A stretch of DNA of 64,000 nt from Natronomonas aquatica. Its GTDB lineage: Archaea > Halobacteriota > Halobacteria > Halobacteriales > Haloarculaceae. The stretch spans positions 124,001-188,000 of the forward strand of contig NZ_JAHLKM010000002.1 of the NCBI RefSeq assembly GCF_024449025.1, given 5' to 3'. Made by a program: the position numbers and the translations under genes. The notes under the pieces were generated by a model that saw only the letters and a list, made by a program, of their open reading frames with translations, had not been told where the DNA came from and did no database searches. Below are positions 52,064 through 60,633 of this stretch, in pieces (positions within the stretch are counted from its first letter, which is position 1; each line of letters opens with the position of its first letter).

Positions 52064-52237
52064 TTACTCGCCCTGCTTGGACTGCCAGGCGTAGTCGCGC
52101 CGCTTTGCGGTCTTGCCGAACCCACAGGACGCACAGACCTTCTTTCGGCTGTGATACGATTTCTCGCCGCAGCGTCGACACTTGACGTGCGTCGTTTTGT
52201 TCTTCTTCCCTTGGCTCGGAGTCCCGGAACCGGTCAT
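52064..52237 (-). CDS. rpl37e: Ribosomal protein eL37 (L37e)
   Basis: 57 aa zinc-ribbon protein of the large ribosomal subunit: [20 protein letters not shown] then C20/C23 with [10 protein letters not shown] and [20 protein letters not shown]. Too short for usual ORF cut-offs. The ATG overlaps the Lsm stop (ATGA), the conserved archaeal Lsm-L37e gene pair, so both are co-translated. Confidence 0.95.
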   Translation of the reverse strand: MTGSGTPSQGKKNKTTHVKCRRCGEKSYHSRKKVCASCGFGKTAKRRDYAWQSKQGE

Positions 52238-52419
52238 GGTTGTATCGAGACGACGTTATCGCCGCGGATAATCGTTACGTTGTCGTCCTCGCCCAACACG
52301 AGGTTCATATGCTGGTCGTACCCCGAGAGGGTACCCTCGTACGTCTTCCCGTCCTTGAGCGTGACCTGGACTTCCGCACCGAGCGTTTCCTCGAGTACAT
52401 CGAGCGGACGGCTAGTCAT
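52234..52419 (-). CDS. Lsm/Sm-like archaeal RNA-binding protein
   Basis: 61 aa, the short haloarchaeal Lsm form. Sm1 motif [20 protein letters not shown] and HMNLVL with Sm2 [10 protein letters not shown] are intact; the loop between them is very short (about ten residues shorter than in other Lsm), as known for haloarchaea. It forms a heptameric ring that binds U-rich RNA and affects tRNA processing. Start at 52419; stop overlaps the L37e start. Confidence 0.95.
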   Translation of the reverse strand: MTSRPLDVLEETLGAEVQVTLKDGKTYEGTLSGYDQHMNLVLGEDDNVTIIRGDNVVSIQP

Positions 52420-52498
52420 ACAGGGACGGCACGCGGGGACGGCATAAACGCACCGGCATCTGTCCGCAGTCCGCGCCGCGTGATCGGTCCGAAACGCG

Positions 52499-53563
52499 CT
52501 ATAGATCGACCCCAAAGGGGGCGAACTCCTCGAGGCGGGCGGCGAAAGCCGACAGGAGTTCGGCGGCCGCCTCGAGGTCCTGGAGGTCGACCACCTCGAC
52601 GGGCGTGTGCATGTACCGGTTCGGGATGCCGAGGTTGAGCGACGGGATCCCGCCGGCGGAGGTATAGAAGGCGTCAGCGTCGGTGCCGGTCCGGCTGCCC
52701 GCCGCCGCGAGCTGGAGGTCGGTCCCGGTGTCCTCGCCGACGGAGCGGACGGCCTCGACGAGCGCCGGATGGTTGACGCTGCCGCGGGCGACGACCGGCC
52801 CGCCGCCGAGATCGACGTCGCTTCCCTTATCGCCGGGCGATTCGGGCCCGTCGGTCGCGTGAGTGACGTCGACGGCGACGACCGCGTCCGGATCGAGATC
52901 GAAGCCGACCATCTGTGCGCCCTTGAATCCGACCTCCTCTTGAACCGTCGAGACGGCGTATACCGTCGCCTCCGGGTCGGCCTCGACCGCACGCCGGAAC
53001 GTCTCGGCTGCCGTCCAGACCCCGACGCGGTTGTCCATTCCCCGGGCAGCGACCCGGTCGCCCGCCAGCTCGCTCACGCGGGTCCTCAGCGTGATCGGAT
53101 CGCCAACGTCGACGCGCTTTTCGGCCGCCTCGCCGTCCTCGGCACCGATGTCGACGTGCTGTTCTGCGATCTCGTCGTATTCGTCGGCGGCGGAATCGCG
53201 GAGGTGGATCGCCACCTGCCCGATGACGCCGTCGACCGGCCCCTCGTCGGTATGAACCGTGACGTGCTGGCCGCGGGTGACCGTCCGGTCCGAGCCGCCG
53301 ATGCGTGTCAGTTTCAGGAAGCCGTCGTCGGTGACATCCCGGATCATCAGCCCGATCTCGTCGCCGTGGCCGGCGACGGCGATGCTCGGCGCGTCGTCGT
53401 CTCCTGCCGACACTGCGACGGCGTTGCCGTAGGCGTCGACGTGGGTCTCGTCGGCGTGGGCTTCGACGTACTCGAGCCAGCGTCGCTGGCCGGCTGTCTC
53501 GAACCCGGAAGGGGTCGACTGCGAGAGCAGATCGTCGAGAAAGGCCCGACGTTCGGTGTCCAT
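52499..53563 (-). CDS. M42-family metallo-aminopeptidase (TET-like)
   Basis: 354 aa zinc/cobalt aminopeptidase of the M42 family, which builds a tetrahedral TET particle. Metal ligands can be seen: His in AVAGHGDEIGLMIR, Asp in RGMDNRVGVWTA, EE in VSTVQEEVGFKGAQ, Asp in AVDVTHATD and His in NRYMHTPVEVVD. Start at 53563 (MDTERRAFLDDLL), which fits the family better than 53605. It degrades peptides in the cytoplasm. Confidence 0.9.
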   Translation of the reverse strand: MDTERRAFLDDLLSQSTPSGFETAGQRRWLEYVEAHADETHVDAYGNAVAVSAGDDDAPSIAVAGHGDEIGLMIRDVTDDGFLKLTRIGGSDRTVTRGQHVTVHTDEGPVDGVIGQVAIHLRDSAADEYDEIAEQHVDIGAEDGEAAEKRVDVGDPITLRTRVSELAGDRVAARGMDNRVGVWTAAETFRRAVEADPEATVYAVSTVQEEVGFKGAQMVGFDLDPDAVVAVDVTHATDGPESPGDKGSDVDLGGGPVVARGSVNHPALVEAVRSVGEDTGTDLQLAAAGSRTGTDADAFYTSAGGIPSLNLGIPNRYMHTPVEVVDLQDLEAAAELLSAFAARLEEFAPFGVDL

Positions 53564-53655
53564 ATGCCTTTCGCGGGCGGCCGGCCATATGAACGTCCCG
53601 ACCAATCGCGCTTTTTCCCCGGTGCGTATAAGTTCGCTCCCGGCGAAACCTCAGT

Positions 53656-53910
53656 ATGGTCGAACTCACGTTTCTGGAGGTCCACTTCGAGGACGCGGAC
53701 CTGACGGCGAACGCCCCGTACAGCTCCGGCGACGCGGACGGTGTCCCGGACCAGAACCCCCGCTCGCCAAAGGGGACGGTTCTCGCGTTGCTCGTCGGAT
53801 TGGCCTTCTCGATCGCCGTCGCGTATCTCGTCCGAAAGAAGGTCTTCGGCGGCGAGAACCGAAACGGGAACGGGGACGGGGACGGATCCGGATCCGCTCC
53901 CGAAGCGTAA
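53656..53910 (+). CDS. Single-span membrane protein, 84 aa
   Basis: 84 aa with an N-terminal soluble segment (MVELTFLEVHFEDADLTANA, PYSSGDADGVPDQNPRSPKG), one helix (TVLALLVGLAFSIAVAYLVR) and a basic-then-acidic tail (KKVFGGENRNGNGDGDGSGS). The conserved-looking N-terminus makes it a real haloarchaeal family; function unknown. It is divergent from the M42 gene. Confidence 0.7.
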   Translation: MVELTFLEVHFEDADLTANAPYSSGDADGVPDQNPRSPKGTVLALLVGLAFSIAVAYLVRKKVFGGENRNGNGDGDGSGSAPEA

Positions 53911-54003
53911 TCGCTCCCGGCTTCGTGCCGACGGTCCGATCGACCGACGCCGTCCGGACACGATTCCCGGAAGAGCTATGACCGACGATCGGCTAGCTCG
54001 GTT

Positions 54004-54948
54004 GTGAATCTCTTTCGTGCCGCACTCGCCGTCGCCGACTCGGAGGGTGACGCCCCCGTCGACTGGACCGCCGTCGGTAGCGCCGCCTGCGCCGCGACCG
54101 ACCCCGGCGATCTGACGCTCTCGGCGGCCGATCGGGACGCCTACGCCGACGACGTCGCCGACGCACGCGACGGGATCCGGGCGGCGGCCGGCGTCGATTT
54201 CGAGTTGCCGGAGACCGTCCAGATCCAGCACCGCCACCACTGGATCGACGCGAACGTCGATACGTTCCGGCGACTGCTGGCGCCTCTCGAAGGACAGGGA
54301 ATGTTAGTCCCGTCGATCGCCCGCACCGCGAACACCGGTTCGATGGCGGTCACGCTCGGCTTTCTTGCCAACAACGTCCTCGGTCAGTACGATCCGCTGC
54401 TGTTGGGCGACGGCGATCACGGCCTGTACTTCGTGCATCCGAACATCGTCTCGATCGCCGAGGCGCTCGACGTCGGGTTGCCCCGGTTCCGGCGCTGGAT
54501 CGCCTTCCACGAGGTCGCCCACGCCGCCGAGTTCGGGACGGCGCCGTGGCTCTCGACGCACCTCGAGAGCCACATGGAAGAGACGGTCGCCGAACTGGCC
54601 GCCGGCCGCTTCGACCGGAGCGCGCTCGCGGAACTCAACGCGACGATGACGGCCGTCGAGGGGTACGCGGAACTGGTCATGGACCGGGCTTTCGACCGCG
54701 AATACGCTGATTTGCGTACGAAACTCGACGACAGACGGCGGAACGTCGGACCCGTCTCGCGGCTCGTCCGGCGGCTGCTCGGTTTCGGTATGAAGCGCCG
54801 ACAGTACGAACGTGGGAAGGCGTTCTTCGATGCTGTCGCGGACGCACGCGGGGTCTCCGGCGCCGCCGCCGTCTGGGAGGCTCCCGAGAACCTCCCGAGC
54901 GACGAGGAACTCGACGATCCCGAAAAGTGGCTCGCCCGGGTCGCCTGA
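54004..54948 (+). CDS. Putative zinc metalloprotease (DUF2342/Zincin_2 family)
   Basis: 314 aa protein of the Zincin_2 (DUF2342) group, sometimes named coenzyme F420 biosynthesis-associated. The metalloprotease site is FHEVAHAAEFGTAPW (HExxH), with a further acidic Glu in HMEETVAELAAGRFD. A GTG at 54004 starts it. Whether it is a protease is unknown; it has no signal peptide. It ends about 120 bp before tRNA-Arg. Confidence 0.85.
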   Translation: MNLFRAALAVADSEGDAPVDWTAVGSAACAATDPGDLTLSAADRDAYADDVADARDGIRAAAGVDFELPETVQIQHRHHWIDANVDTFRRLLAPLEGQGMLVPSIARTANTGSMAVTLGFLANNVLGQYDPLLLGDGDHGLYFVHPNIVSIAEALDVGLPRFRRWIAFHEVAHAAEFGTAPWLSTHLESHMEETVAELAAGRFDRSALAELNATMTAVEGYAELVMDRAFDREYADLRTKLDDRRRNVGPVSRLVRRLLGFGMKRRQYERGKAFFDAVADARGVSGAAAVWEAPENLPSDEELDDPEKWLARVA

Positions 54949-55067
54949 TACTGTCGGCTATCGGGGTTTCGAGATATCCGCGCCGCGCGCGGTCTCCCTC
55001 CGAACGTATCGCCGACGATGCACGTACCGCGATCGGACGCGATCTTCGCTGTACCGGATGGCGATAC

Positions 55068-55140
55068 GGGCGTGACGGGATTCGAACCCGCGCTCTAGAG
55101 GTTAGGAACCTCTCGCCTTGATCCGCTAGGCCACACGCCC
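55068..55140 (-). tRNA. tRNA-Arg (anticodon CCT)
   Basis: 73-nt minus-strand tRNA. Acceptor GGGCGTG pairs with CACGCCC, the anticodon stem is AGAGG/CCTCT and the loop TTCCTAA gives anticodon CCT. The T-arm has GGTTCGAATCC. No CCA is encoded and no intron is seen. It reads tRNA-Arg for the AGG codon. Confidence 0.93.
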
Positions 55141-55231
55141 ACGAACCACAACTACCCGTGGCGGACGGGCCACCGATCGGTCCGAAAAGCGCCACACTGA
55201 CCGCGCAGCTCGGCTATGGGGATTCCCAGCC

Positions 55232-55621
55232 TCAGGTATTCGACGTCTCCTCGGCCTCCGTCTCGGCGTCGTCGATCTCGAGGTCTCCGCCGTCTTCGGG
55301 TTCCGTTTCGGCGTCGGATACGTCCGTTTCCGTTTTCGTTTCCGTCTCCGCTTCCGCTTCCGTCGCCGGTTCGGTCGCCGCATCGTCGGTCTCGACCGTC
55401 GGCTCGCTGCCCATCTCTTCGTCGGCCGGCTCGCCATCGCGCATCTCCTGGAGCTCCTGTTCGACCTCCTCGCGGCCCTTCTGGAACTCGCCCATCGCCT
55501 CGCCGGTCGAGCGAGCGAGCTTCGGGATCTTGTTCGCGCCGAAAAGCAAAACGGCGATCAACAGGATGACGAGCAGCTCCGGTCCGCCGGGGATACCGAA
55601 CTGCAGTGGGGGTAATACCAT
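55232..55621 (-). CDS. tatA: Twin-arginine translocase subunit TatA (long acidic tail)
   Basis: 129 aa Tat channel subunit: short N-terminus, one membrane helix (ELLVILLIAVLLFGANKIPK) and an amphipathic helix (LARSTGEAMGEFQKGREEVE). The C-terminal 75 residues are nearly all D, E, T and A (for example TEPATEAEAETETKTETDVS), typical for halophiles. A second tatA lies just upstream, so TatA is duplicated; tatC is not in the window. Tat is the main export path here, as the many RR-signal proteins show. Confidence 0.88.
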   Translation of the reverse strand: MVLPPLQFGIPGGPELLVILLIAVLLFGANKIPKLARSTGEAMGEFQKGREEVEQELQEMRDGEPADEEMGSEPTVETDDAATEPATEAEAETETKTETDVSDAETEPEDGGDLEIDDAETEAEETSNT

Positions 55622-55705
55622 CGCTACCGGACCTAACCAACTGTCGATTATAGGCTTTTTCCTCGCCGTCGAAACGAACGACGCGGTCGGTACCGGCGGC
55701 CCGCT

Positions 55706-56011
55706 CTAAGCGCCGGTCTGTTCGGCGTCCGGATCCGGCTCGCGGTCGGCCTCGTCGTCGGTCTGTGGTTCCGTACCCGTACTTTGGGTCGTGGTGTCGG
55801 GTTCGATGTCCGCGGTCGGGTCGACCCCCTTCTGGATCTCCTCGAGTTCCTCCTCGACCTGCTGGCGGCCCTTTTTGAACTCTCCCGTCGCCGATCCCAT
55901 CGATCGGGCGAGCTTCGGGAGCTTGCTCGCGCCGAAAAGCAGGATCAAAACCCCGGCGATCAACAGCAGTTCGGGTGGCCCGAGCCCACCGATGAACAGT
56001 AACGTTGTCAT
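55706..56011 (-). CDS. tatA: Twin-arginine translocase subunit TatA (second copy)
   Basis: 101 aa TatA with the helix ELLLIAGVLILLFGASKLPK and amphipathic helix (LARSMGSATGEFKKGRQQVE). Its tail is shorter and rich in T, D and E. It lies 84 bp upstream of the other tatA on the same strand and shares the FGA-K-PKLARS hinge, showing duplication. Two TatA copies may assemble into distinct pores. Confidence 0.88.
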   Translation of the reverse strand: MTTLLFIGGLGPPELLLIAGVLILLFGASKLPKLARSMGSATGEFKKGRQQVEEELEEIQKGVDPTADIEPDTTTQSTGTEPQTDDEADREPDPDAEQTGA

Positions 56012-56149
56012 ACGTCGTCGTTCGTGCGGGTACTTGTATGCTTTTCGTCCCTGTCGAACCGGGCGATATCGACCTCGAGCTGTCGCGGGCGGATCCGGGT
56101 CACGATACCGAACCGAAAAGGACAGGTGGGGGGCAGGCGATCACCCGGT

Positions 56150-56632
56150 ATGGTATCAGAAGGCGACACGGCCCCCGAGTTCACGGCACCGATGCGGACA
56201 CCGGACGGCGACATCACCGAATTCACGCTGTCGTCGGCGCTCGAGGACGGCCCCGTCGTTTTGGCCACCTTCCCGGGCGCGTTCACGAGCGTCTGTACCG
56301 GCGAGATGCGGACGTTCCGCGATCGGCTCGACGTGATCGACGACGCCGGGGCGTCGCTGTACGGGGTCAGTATCGACTCCCCGTTCTCGCTCGGCGAGTT
56401 CGCCGAACAGAACGACCTCAATTTCCCGCTCGTCAGCGATACGAACAAGGAGGTCATCGACGCCTACGACGTCGTCATGGACTTCGATGACCTCGGGATC
56501 TCCGGCGTCGCCAAACGCGCCGTTTTCGTCGTCGACGAGGACGGAACGGTCACCTATGCGTGGGTCTCGGACGATCCCGGCGTCGAACCCGATTACGACG
56601 AGGTCGAAACGGCGGCAGCCGACGCGGCCTGA
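56150..56632 (+). CDS. Peroxiredoxin, single-cysteine type
   Basis: 160 aa AhpC/TSA-fold peroxidase that reduces peroxides. Peroxidatic Cys49 sits in FPGAFTSVCTGEMRTF with the expected Pro-x-x-x-Thr. No other Cys exists in the protein, so it is a 1-Cys type that depends on an external thiol or an undetected partner. Start at 56150 (MVSEGDTAPEFTAP). Confidence 0.9.
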   Translation: MVSEGDTAPEFTAPMRTPDGDITEFTLSSALEDGPVVLATFPGAFTSVCTGEMRTFRDRLDVIDDAGASLYGVSIDSPFSLGEFAEQNDLNFPLVSDTNKEVIDAYDVVMDFDDLGISGVAKRAVFVVDEDGTVTYAWVSDDPGVEPDYDEVETAAADAA

Positions 56633-56691
56633 GCCAAGCTCGGTCGATCCCTGTCGGATACTTTTTTCCCGGTCACGCCCACGATACGGGT

Positions 56692-57510
56692 ATGAGTGAC
56701 CGCACTGACCCCGAGACTGACCTGCGATACGACCCCGACGCCGACCACGCGTTCCCGGACGGACCCGTCAACGAGGTTCTAGAGTCGGTTCGGACCGACG
56801 AGGTCATCCACGCCTATCTCGAAGCCCAGAACGTCAATCCGGTCACGCGGATGGGGTACAACGATCACGGCGCCAAACACGTCGAAATCGTTCGCGCGGC
56901 CGGGCTCCGGCTGTACGATCTCCTGAAAGCGGGTGGCGTTGAGTTCAACGGGGCCTCGGACCAAGGGCTCGAGGAGGCTGACGAGGCGGTGATCATCGCG
57001 CTGGCCGCGACGCTTCACGACATCGGTCACGTGGTCCACCGACACGACCACTCCCACTATTCGATCCCGCTCGCGGCCGATGTTCTCGACCGACTCCTCG
57101 GCGAACTCGACCGATACGGACCCGCCGATGCCGTCCGACTCAAGGGTGAGGTTCTGCACGCGATCCTCTGTCATCACAGCAGCGAGACACCCCTGACGGG
57201 GGAGGCTGGCGTCGTCCGCGTCGCCGACGCGCTCGATATGGAACGCGGCCGGTCGCGGATCCCTTACGAGAAGGGCCGTCGGGGGATCAACACGCTGTCG
57301 AGCCAGGCGATCCGGCAGGTATCGCTTCGTCCCGGCGATCGGACGGCCGCGATGGTCGAAATCGAGATGACCGACGCGGTCGGCGTATACCAGGTTGACG
57401 AACTCTTAAAACACAAACTGAACGACTCGGGATTAGAGGACCATGTCAGGATCGTCGCGATCAACACTCACGCCGACACCGAAGGGTTGGTCGAGCGGAT
57501 AGAGATGTAA
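56692..57510 (+). CDS. HD-domain phosphohydrolase
   Basis: 272 aa HD-superfamily hydrolase. HD motif: YNDHGAKHVEIV, ATLHDIGHVVHRHDHSHYSI (metal His-Asp pair) and LHAILCHHSSETPL. Such enzymes hydrolyse phospho-esters of nucleotides or cyclic nucleotides; the substrate cannot be read. It starts at 56692, 60 bp after the peroxiredoxin. C-terminal part (QVSLRPGDRTAAMVEIEMTD) is a beta-rich add-on of unknown role. Confidence 0.88.
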   Translation: MSDRTDPETDLRYDPDADHAFPDGPVNEVLESVRTDEVIHAYLEAQNVNPVTRMGYNDHGAKHVEIVRAAGLRLYDLLKAGGVEFNGASDQGLEEADEAVIIALAATLHDIGHVVHRHDHSHYSIPLAADVLDRLLGELDRYGPADAVRLKGEVLHAILCHHSSETPLTGEAGVVRVADALDMERGRSRIPYEKGRRGINTLSSQAIRQVSLRPGDRTAAMVEIEMTDAVGVYQVDELLKHKLNDSGLEDHVRIVAINTHADTEGLVERIEM

Positions 57511-57546
57511 CTCCCGGTCGAATCCTGTTTTCGCCGGAAATCCAAG

Positions 57547-58137
57547 TTATTCGAACCCGGTCCCCGAAACGCTGATCCCGTCTTCGTCGACGTCAGCTTC
57601 GCAGTCGAACACCGCACGGATCGTGTTGTGGGCTTTCTCTTCGTGCATCGTCGGATCCAAAGCGAAGGTACCGAACATGCCACCCGACCGGATGCGGGCA
57701 GTAAAGACGTGCAGAAACCGGAACATCGTTCGCAGTTCGGTATACATTAGCGCGGTCGAAACCGACGCGAACCCGACCCGAGCGCGGACCGATTCGTCGT
57801 CCATGTCCCGATCGAACAGTTTTGCGAACTCGAGGCTGATCCCGGTCAGGTCTCCCGGAGAACTCAGGGTTCGGACCGGAACGTCTTCAATCTCGCTGTC
57901 GGCGTTGGTACAGTCGATAATACCGATCTGTTCGCGGTCAGCTCCGCGCCGTTCGAGTTCCTTGAGGACGGTTGCGGCGCCGGTGTTCGTAGTGATGACC
58001 ACCGACCGTTCGTCAGCCTTCGGCGTGACTGCATCGAGCAACCGCTGATTGGTCTCGGTCGAAGTACCGCTCATCAACAGACTCACACCGTCGTCGAACG
58101 ACGTCACGTCGCCGAAGGAATCGACCCGGTAACTCAC
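57547..58137 (-). CDS. RecA-fold KaiC/RadA-like protein without Walker A
   Basis: 196 aa RecA/KaiC-fold protein of a haloarchaeal family. The usual P-loop position reads LMSGTSTETNQRLLDAV, with no GKT/S, so ATP binding is likely lost or altered. Other strands fit KaiC folds (SVVITTNTGAATVLKELERR, IGIIDCTN, RFLHVFTARIRSGGMFGTFA). It starts on a GTG that overlaps the stop of the HalX regulator (GTGA), so the pair is one operon. It may be the output or adaptor partner of that regulator. Confidence 0.75.
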   Translation of the reverse strand: MSYRVDSFGDVTSFDDGVSLLMSGTSTETNQRLLDAVTPKADERSVVITTNTGAATVLKELERRGADREQIGIIDCTNADSEIEDVPVRTLSSPGDLTGISLEFAKLFDRDMDDESVRARVGFASVSTALMYTELRTMFRFLHVFTARIRSGGMFGTFALDPTMHEEKAHNTIRAVFDCEADVDEDGISVSGTGFE

Positions 58138-58742
58138 TCGAAATCACCCGGTAGATCGTCGCTGTCTTCGCCTCCCTCGATATCGCGTACCATCGCGACG
58201 AAATCGTCGTCGTCCATTCCGGGGAGCGTCGTGTCGAGTTCACCCCTGAGCTCATCGATACGGTGCTGGAGTTCACGGAACTCCTCGTTTTCTTCGAGTT
58301 CCTCTTTCGGCTTCGAGGACCGCAGTGCGGCCTGCTTCGAGGAAAGCGCGTACAGTTCCTGTTCGATGTCGTCGAACTGCGATCTGGATAGCAACCGCTG
58401 TATCGTCTCGAGGAGCTCTTCGCGCTCGACGGGTTTCGTCAGGTAATCGTCGAAACCCATCGTGATCACGTCGAAGTCGGGTTCGACGGCCGTCACCATC
58501 GCGACCTTACAGTCCGGGATCCGCCGTCGGATCTCCTCTAGCACCTCGTCACCGCTCATTCCGGGCATGAGCCGGTCGAGCAATACGACGTCGATACCCT
58601 CGTCGAGCTGCTCGAGTGCTTCCTCGCCGCCGTCGGCCGTCAACACCCGGTAGTCGTCCTCCAGCCACCGAACGTACAGCTCGATGAGGGCGCGCTCGTC
58701 TTCGACGACGAGAACTGTCGGTTGATCATCTCCATCGGCCAT
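58134..58742 (-). CDS. Response regulator with HalX domain
   Basis: 202 aa protein: receiver domain (about 8-120; DEEL-like acidic pocket in VLVVEDERALIELYVRWLED, phospho-Asp in VVLLDRLMPGMSGDEVLEEI, Lys in DDYLTKPVEREELLE) followed by the haloarchaeal HalX helical domain (about 125-190: FDDIEQELYALSSKQAALRS and following). It works with an unseen histidine kinase. Start at 58742; the downstream RecA-fold gene overlaps its stop. Confidence 0.88.
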   Translation of the reverse strand: MADGDDQPTVLVVEDERALIELYVRWLEDDYRVLTADGGEEALEQLDEGIDVVLLDRLMPGMSGDEVLEEIRRRIPDCKVAMVTAVEPDFDVITMGFDDYLTKPVEREELLETIQRLLSRSQFDDIEQELYALSSKQAALRSSKPKEELEENEEFRELQHRIDELRGELDTTLPGMDDDDFVAMVRDIEGGEDSDDLPGDFE

Positions 58743-58897
58743 TCTATGCTCACCGTTTTGTGGGTCTCTCTGATATGTATTCCGGGAAACTCTCGTCCCG
58801 AGTGGCTGGATTGAGGGCAGACGGCCTCCACAACGACGGCGATTCAGTTTACCCGTACTCTCGGAAACCTCCAACCGTCGGCGTGAGAGACGCTTCT

Positions 58898-60053
58898 ATG
58901 CCCAGGCTTCCGGGTATCGAGCCGCCCGAACAAATCGTCTGTCACGTCGATATGGACTGTTTCTATGCAGCCTGTGAACGGCTCCGCGAGCCCGATCTGG
59001 AAGGCGAACTGCTCGCCGTGGGGATGAGATACGAGCCGGGAGAGACACACGGCGCGGTGGCCACGGCGAGTTACGAGGCTCGCGAGTGCGGCGTCGAGTC
59101 CGCAATAACGATCTCGACCTAAAGCGCCTCCCGTGGCGGAGCGAGGCCGACGATCCGACGGGTACCGGGTTCTACCGTCCGGCCGACCTGGAGTCCTATG
59201 AGTCAGTCAGCGATGACGTACGGTCGGTCCTCGACAGCGTCGCGGAGACCGTTCGAACCGTTTCGATAGACGAAGCGTACCTCGATCTCGACGGCGTCAC
59301 CTGGGACGACGCCGCGGCGTTCGGACGGTCGCCAAAACGCGATATCGAGGCCGCGACCGGCGTTCGCGCCTCCGTTGCGCCCCCGGCATGACGACCGCAA
59401 AGCTCGCCTCGGACGCCGAGAAACCGGACGGGCTGGTCGTCCTCGGACCCGCCGAGGTCCCGTCGTTTCTCGCACCGATGGCGATCGAATCGCTGCACGG
59501 CGTCGGTCCGGTGACGGCGAGAAAACTCCAAAGGATTGGGTTCGAAACCGCCAGCGAGATCGCCGCCGCGGACGTTTCGGTCCTCGTCGACGCCCTCGGC
59601 GAGCGTAGGCGGGTGCTTTAGACCCAAGCGCGTGGCGAAGACGATCGAACGGTCGAACCGAAGGGACAACCGAAGAGCCTCTCGGCCGAGTCGGCCTTCG
59701 TGGACCCGACGGCCGATCGTGAGCGAAAACGCGAGACGATAGAGACGCTCGCATCGGGGGTAACCGGCCGGGCATCCGAGAAGAACGCCCTGTACAAGAC
59801 TATCGGCGTCAAGATAGTCCGGCCGCCGTTCGAGGTCCCCACCCGATCCCGGTCGCTTCCCGGTCCGGTCGAGGATCCGGAGTTGGTCGGGACGGTCGCC
59901 GCCGAGCTCCTCGCCGAGTTCGACGGGCGCGGGCAGGCGACGATCGGGGAGTGGAACCACGACGAGGACGGACAGACACCGGAGCCTTTCTGCACGGGGC
60001 CGTCCGACGAGACGCAGGGGAAACGACAGACCAAACTCGCGCGGTTCGAGTGA
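58898..60053 (+). pseudogene. dinB: Decayed DNA polymerase IV (DinB, Y family)
   Basis: Remnant of a translesion DNA polymerase. N-terminal Asp site intact (CHVDMDCFYAACERLREPDL), then breaks: near 59117 the frame changes (about 4 bp lost, since GVESAITIST is followed by LKRLPWRSEADDP in another frame), near 59386 it changes again after VRTVSIDEAYLDLDG...VRASV, and at 59619 there is a TAG in frame with GERRRVL. The following VEPKGQPKSLSAESAFVDPT is in the same frame, so that stop is a point nonsense. The C-terminus still ends in a PCNA-type box (RQTKLARF). It cannot make a full polymerase. Confidence 0.9.
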
Positions 60054-60108
60054 GCCTCCCGAAGGGGCGCGAGTACAGGCTTTTCTCTGTTCGCCACCGA
60101 GCGGACGT

Positions 60109-60408
60109 ATGAACCGTCTCGCTCCTGGTCCCGGTGGTGACCGAACGTGGTTGCTCCCCGGACACGCCCACGTCGTCGTCCACGGGACGGATGACGGGAG
60201 GGAGTTCGTCACCGTCTACGATTGTGGAGCCGCACAGAAGCCGCCGTCCGCTCAGCTTATCGGAGACTCCGTCCGCGTCGAGGCCGATCACGAACTCGTC
60301 TCCCAGCCGACGGGCTACATCGCGAAGCTCCGGGAACCGTCGGTGCTCGAACGGCGGGGCGAACGCCGCTGGCTCGTCCGACCGGACGGTAGTAACGGTT
60401 GGCGGTAG
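60109..60408 (+). CDS. Small hypothetical protein, 99 aa
   Basis: 99 aa acidic protein, beginning MNRLAPGPGGDRTWLLPGHA and continuing HVVVHGTDDGREFVTVYDCG, QLIGDSVRVEADHELVSQPT, ending with a basic tail. Strands alternate as in a small beta domain. Coding character fits the genome but I recognise no family. It is a same-strand gene 55 bp after the dinB relic. Confidence 0.55.
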   Translation: MNRLAPGPGGDRTWLLPGHAHVVVHGTDDGREFVTVYDCGAAQKPPSAQLIGDSVRVEADHELVSQPTGYIAKLREPSVLERRGERRWLVRPDGSNGWR

Positions 60409-60538
60409 GTACAAACCAGTCGCTACAGTAGCTCGAACAGGCGGAGCATGCCCCCGAGACCGGTGTCGGCGCTCCGCACAACCGCCACGACCGACGACCG
60501 GCCCGATTCAGGTCATGGGGTGTCTGGTCGTGGTCTCA

Positions 60539-60546
60539 TATATAAA
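60539..60546 (+). promoter_or_regulatory. TATA box TATATAAA upstream of HerA-like gene
   Basis: A near-ideal TATA box 88 nt before the ATG at 60634, implying a leader of roughly 60 nt, unusual in haloarchaea where most mRNAs are leaderless. Either the leader is real or the start is earlier. Confidence 0.45.
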
Positions 60547-60633
60547 TCTCCGGAACGGACGGCCGCTCTAAGACAGGACGTCCGACGCCCGTCTGACGGA
60601 GAACTATGTGGGCCGGGCGTCTGTCCTCCGGTG

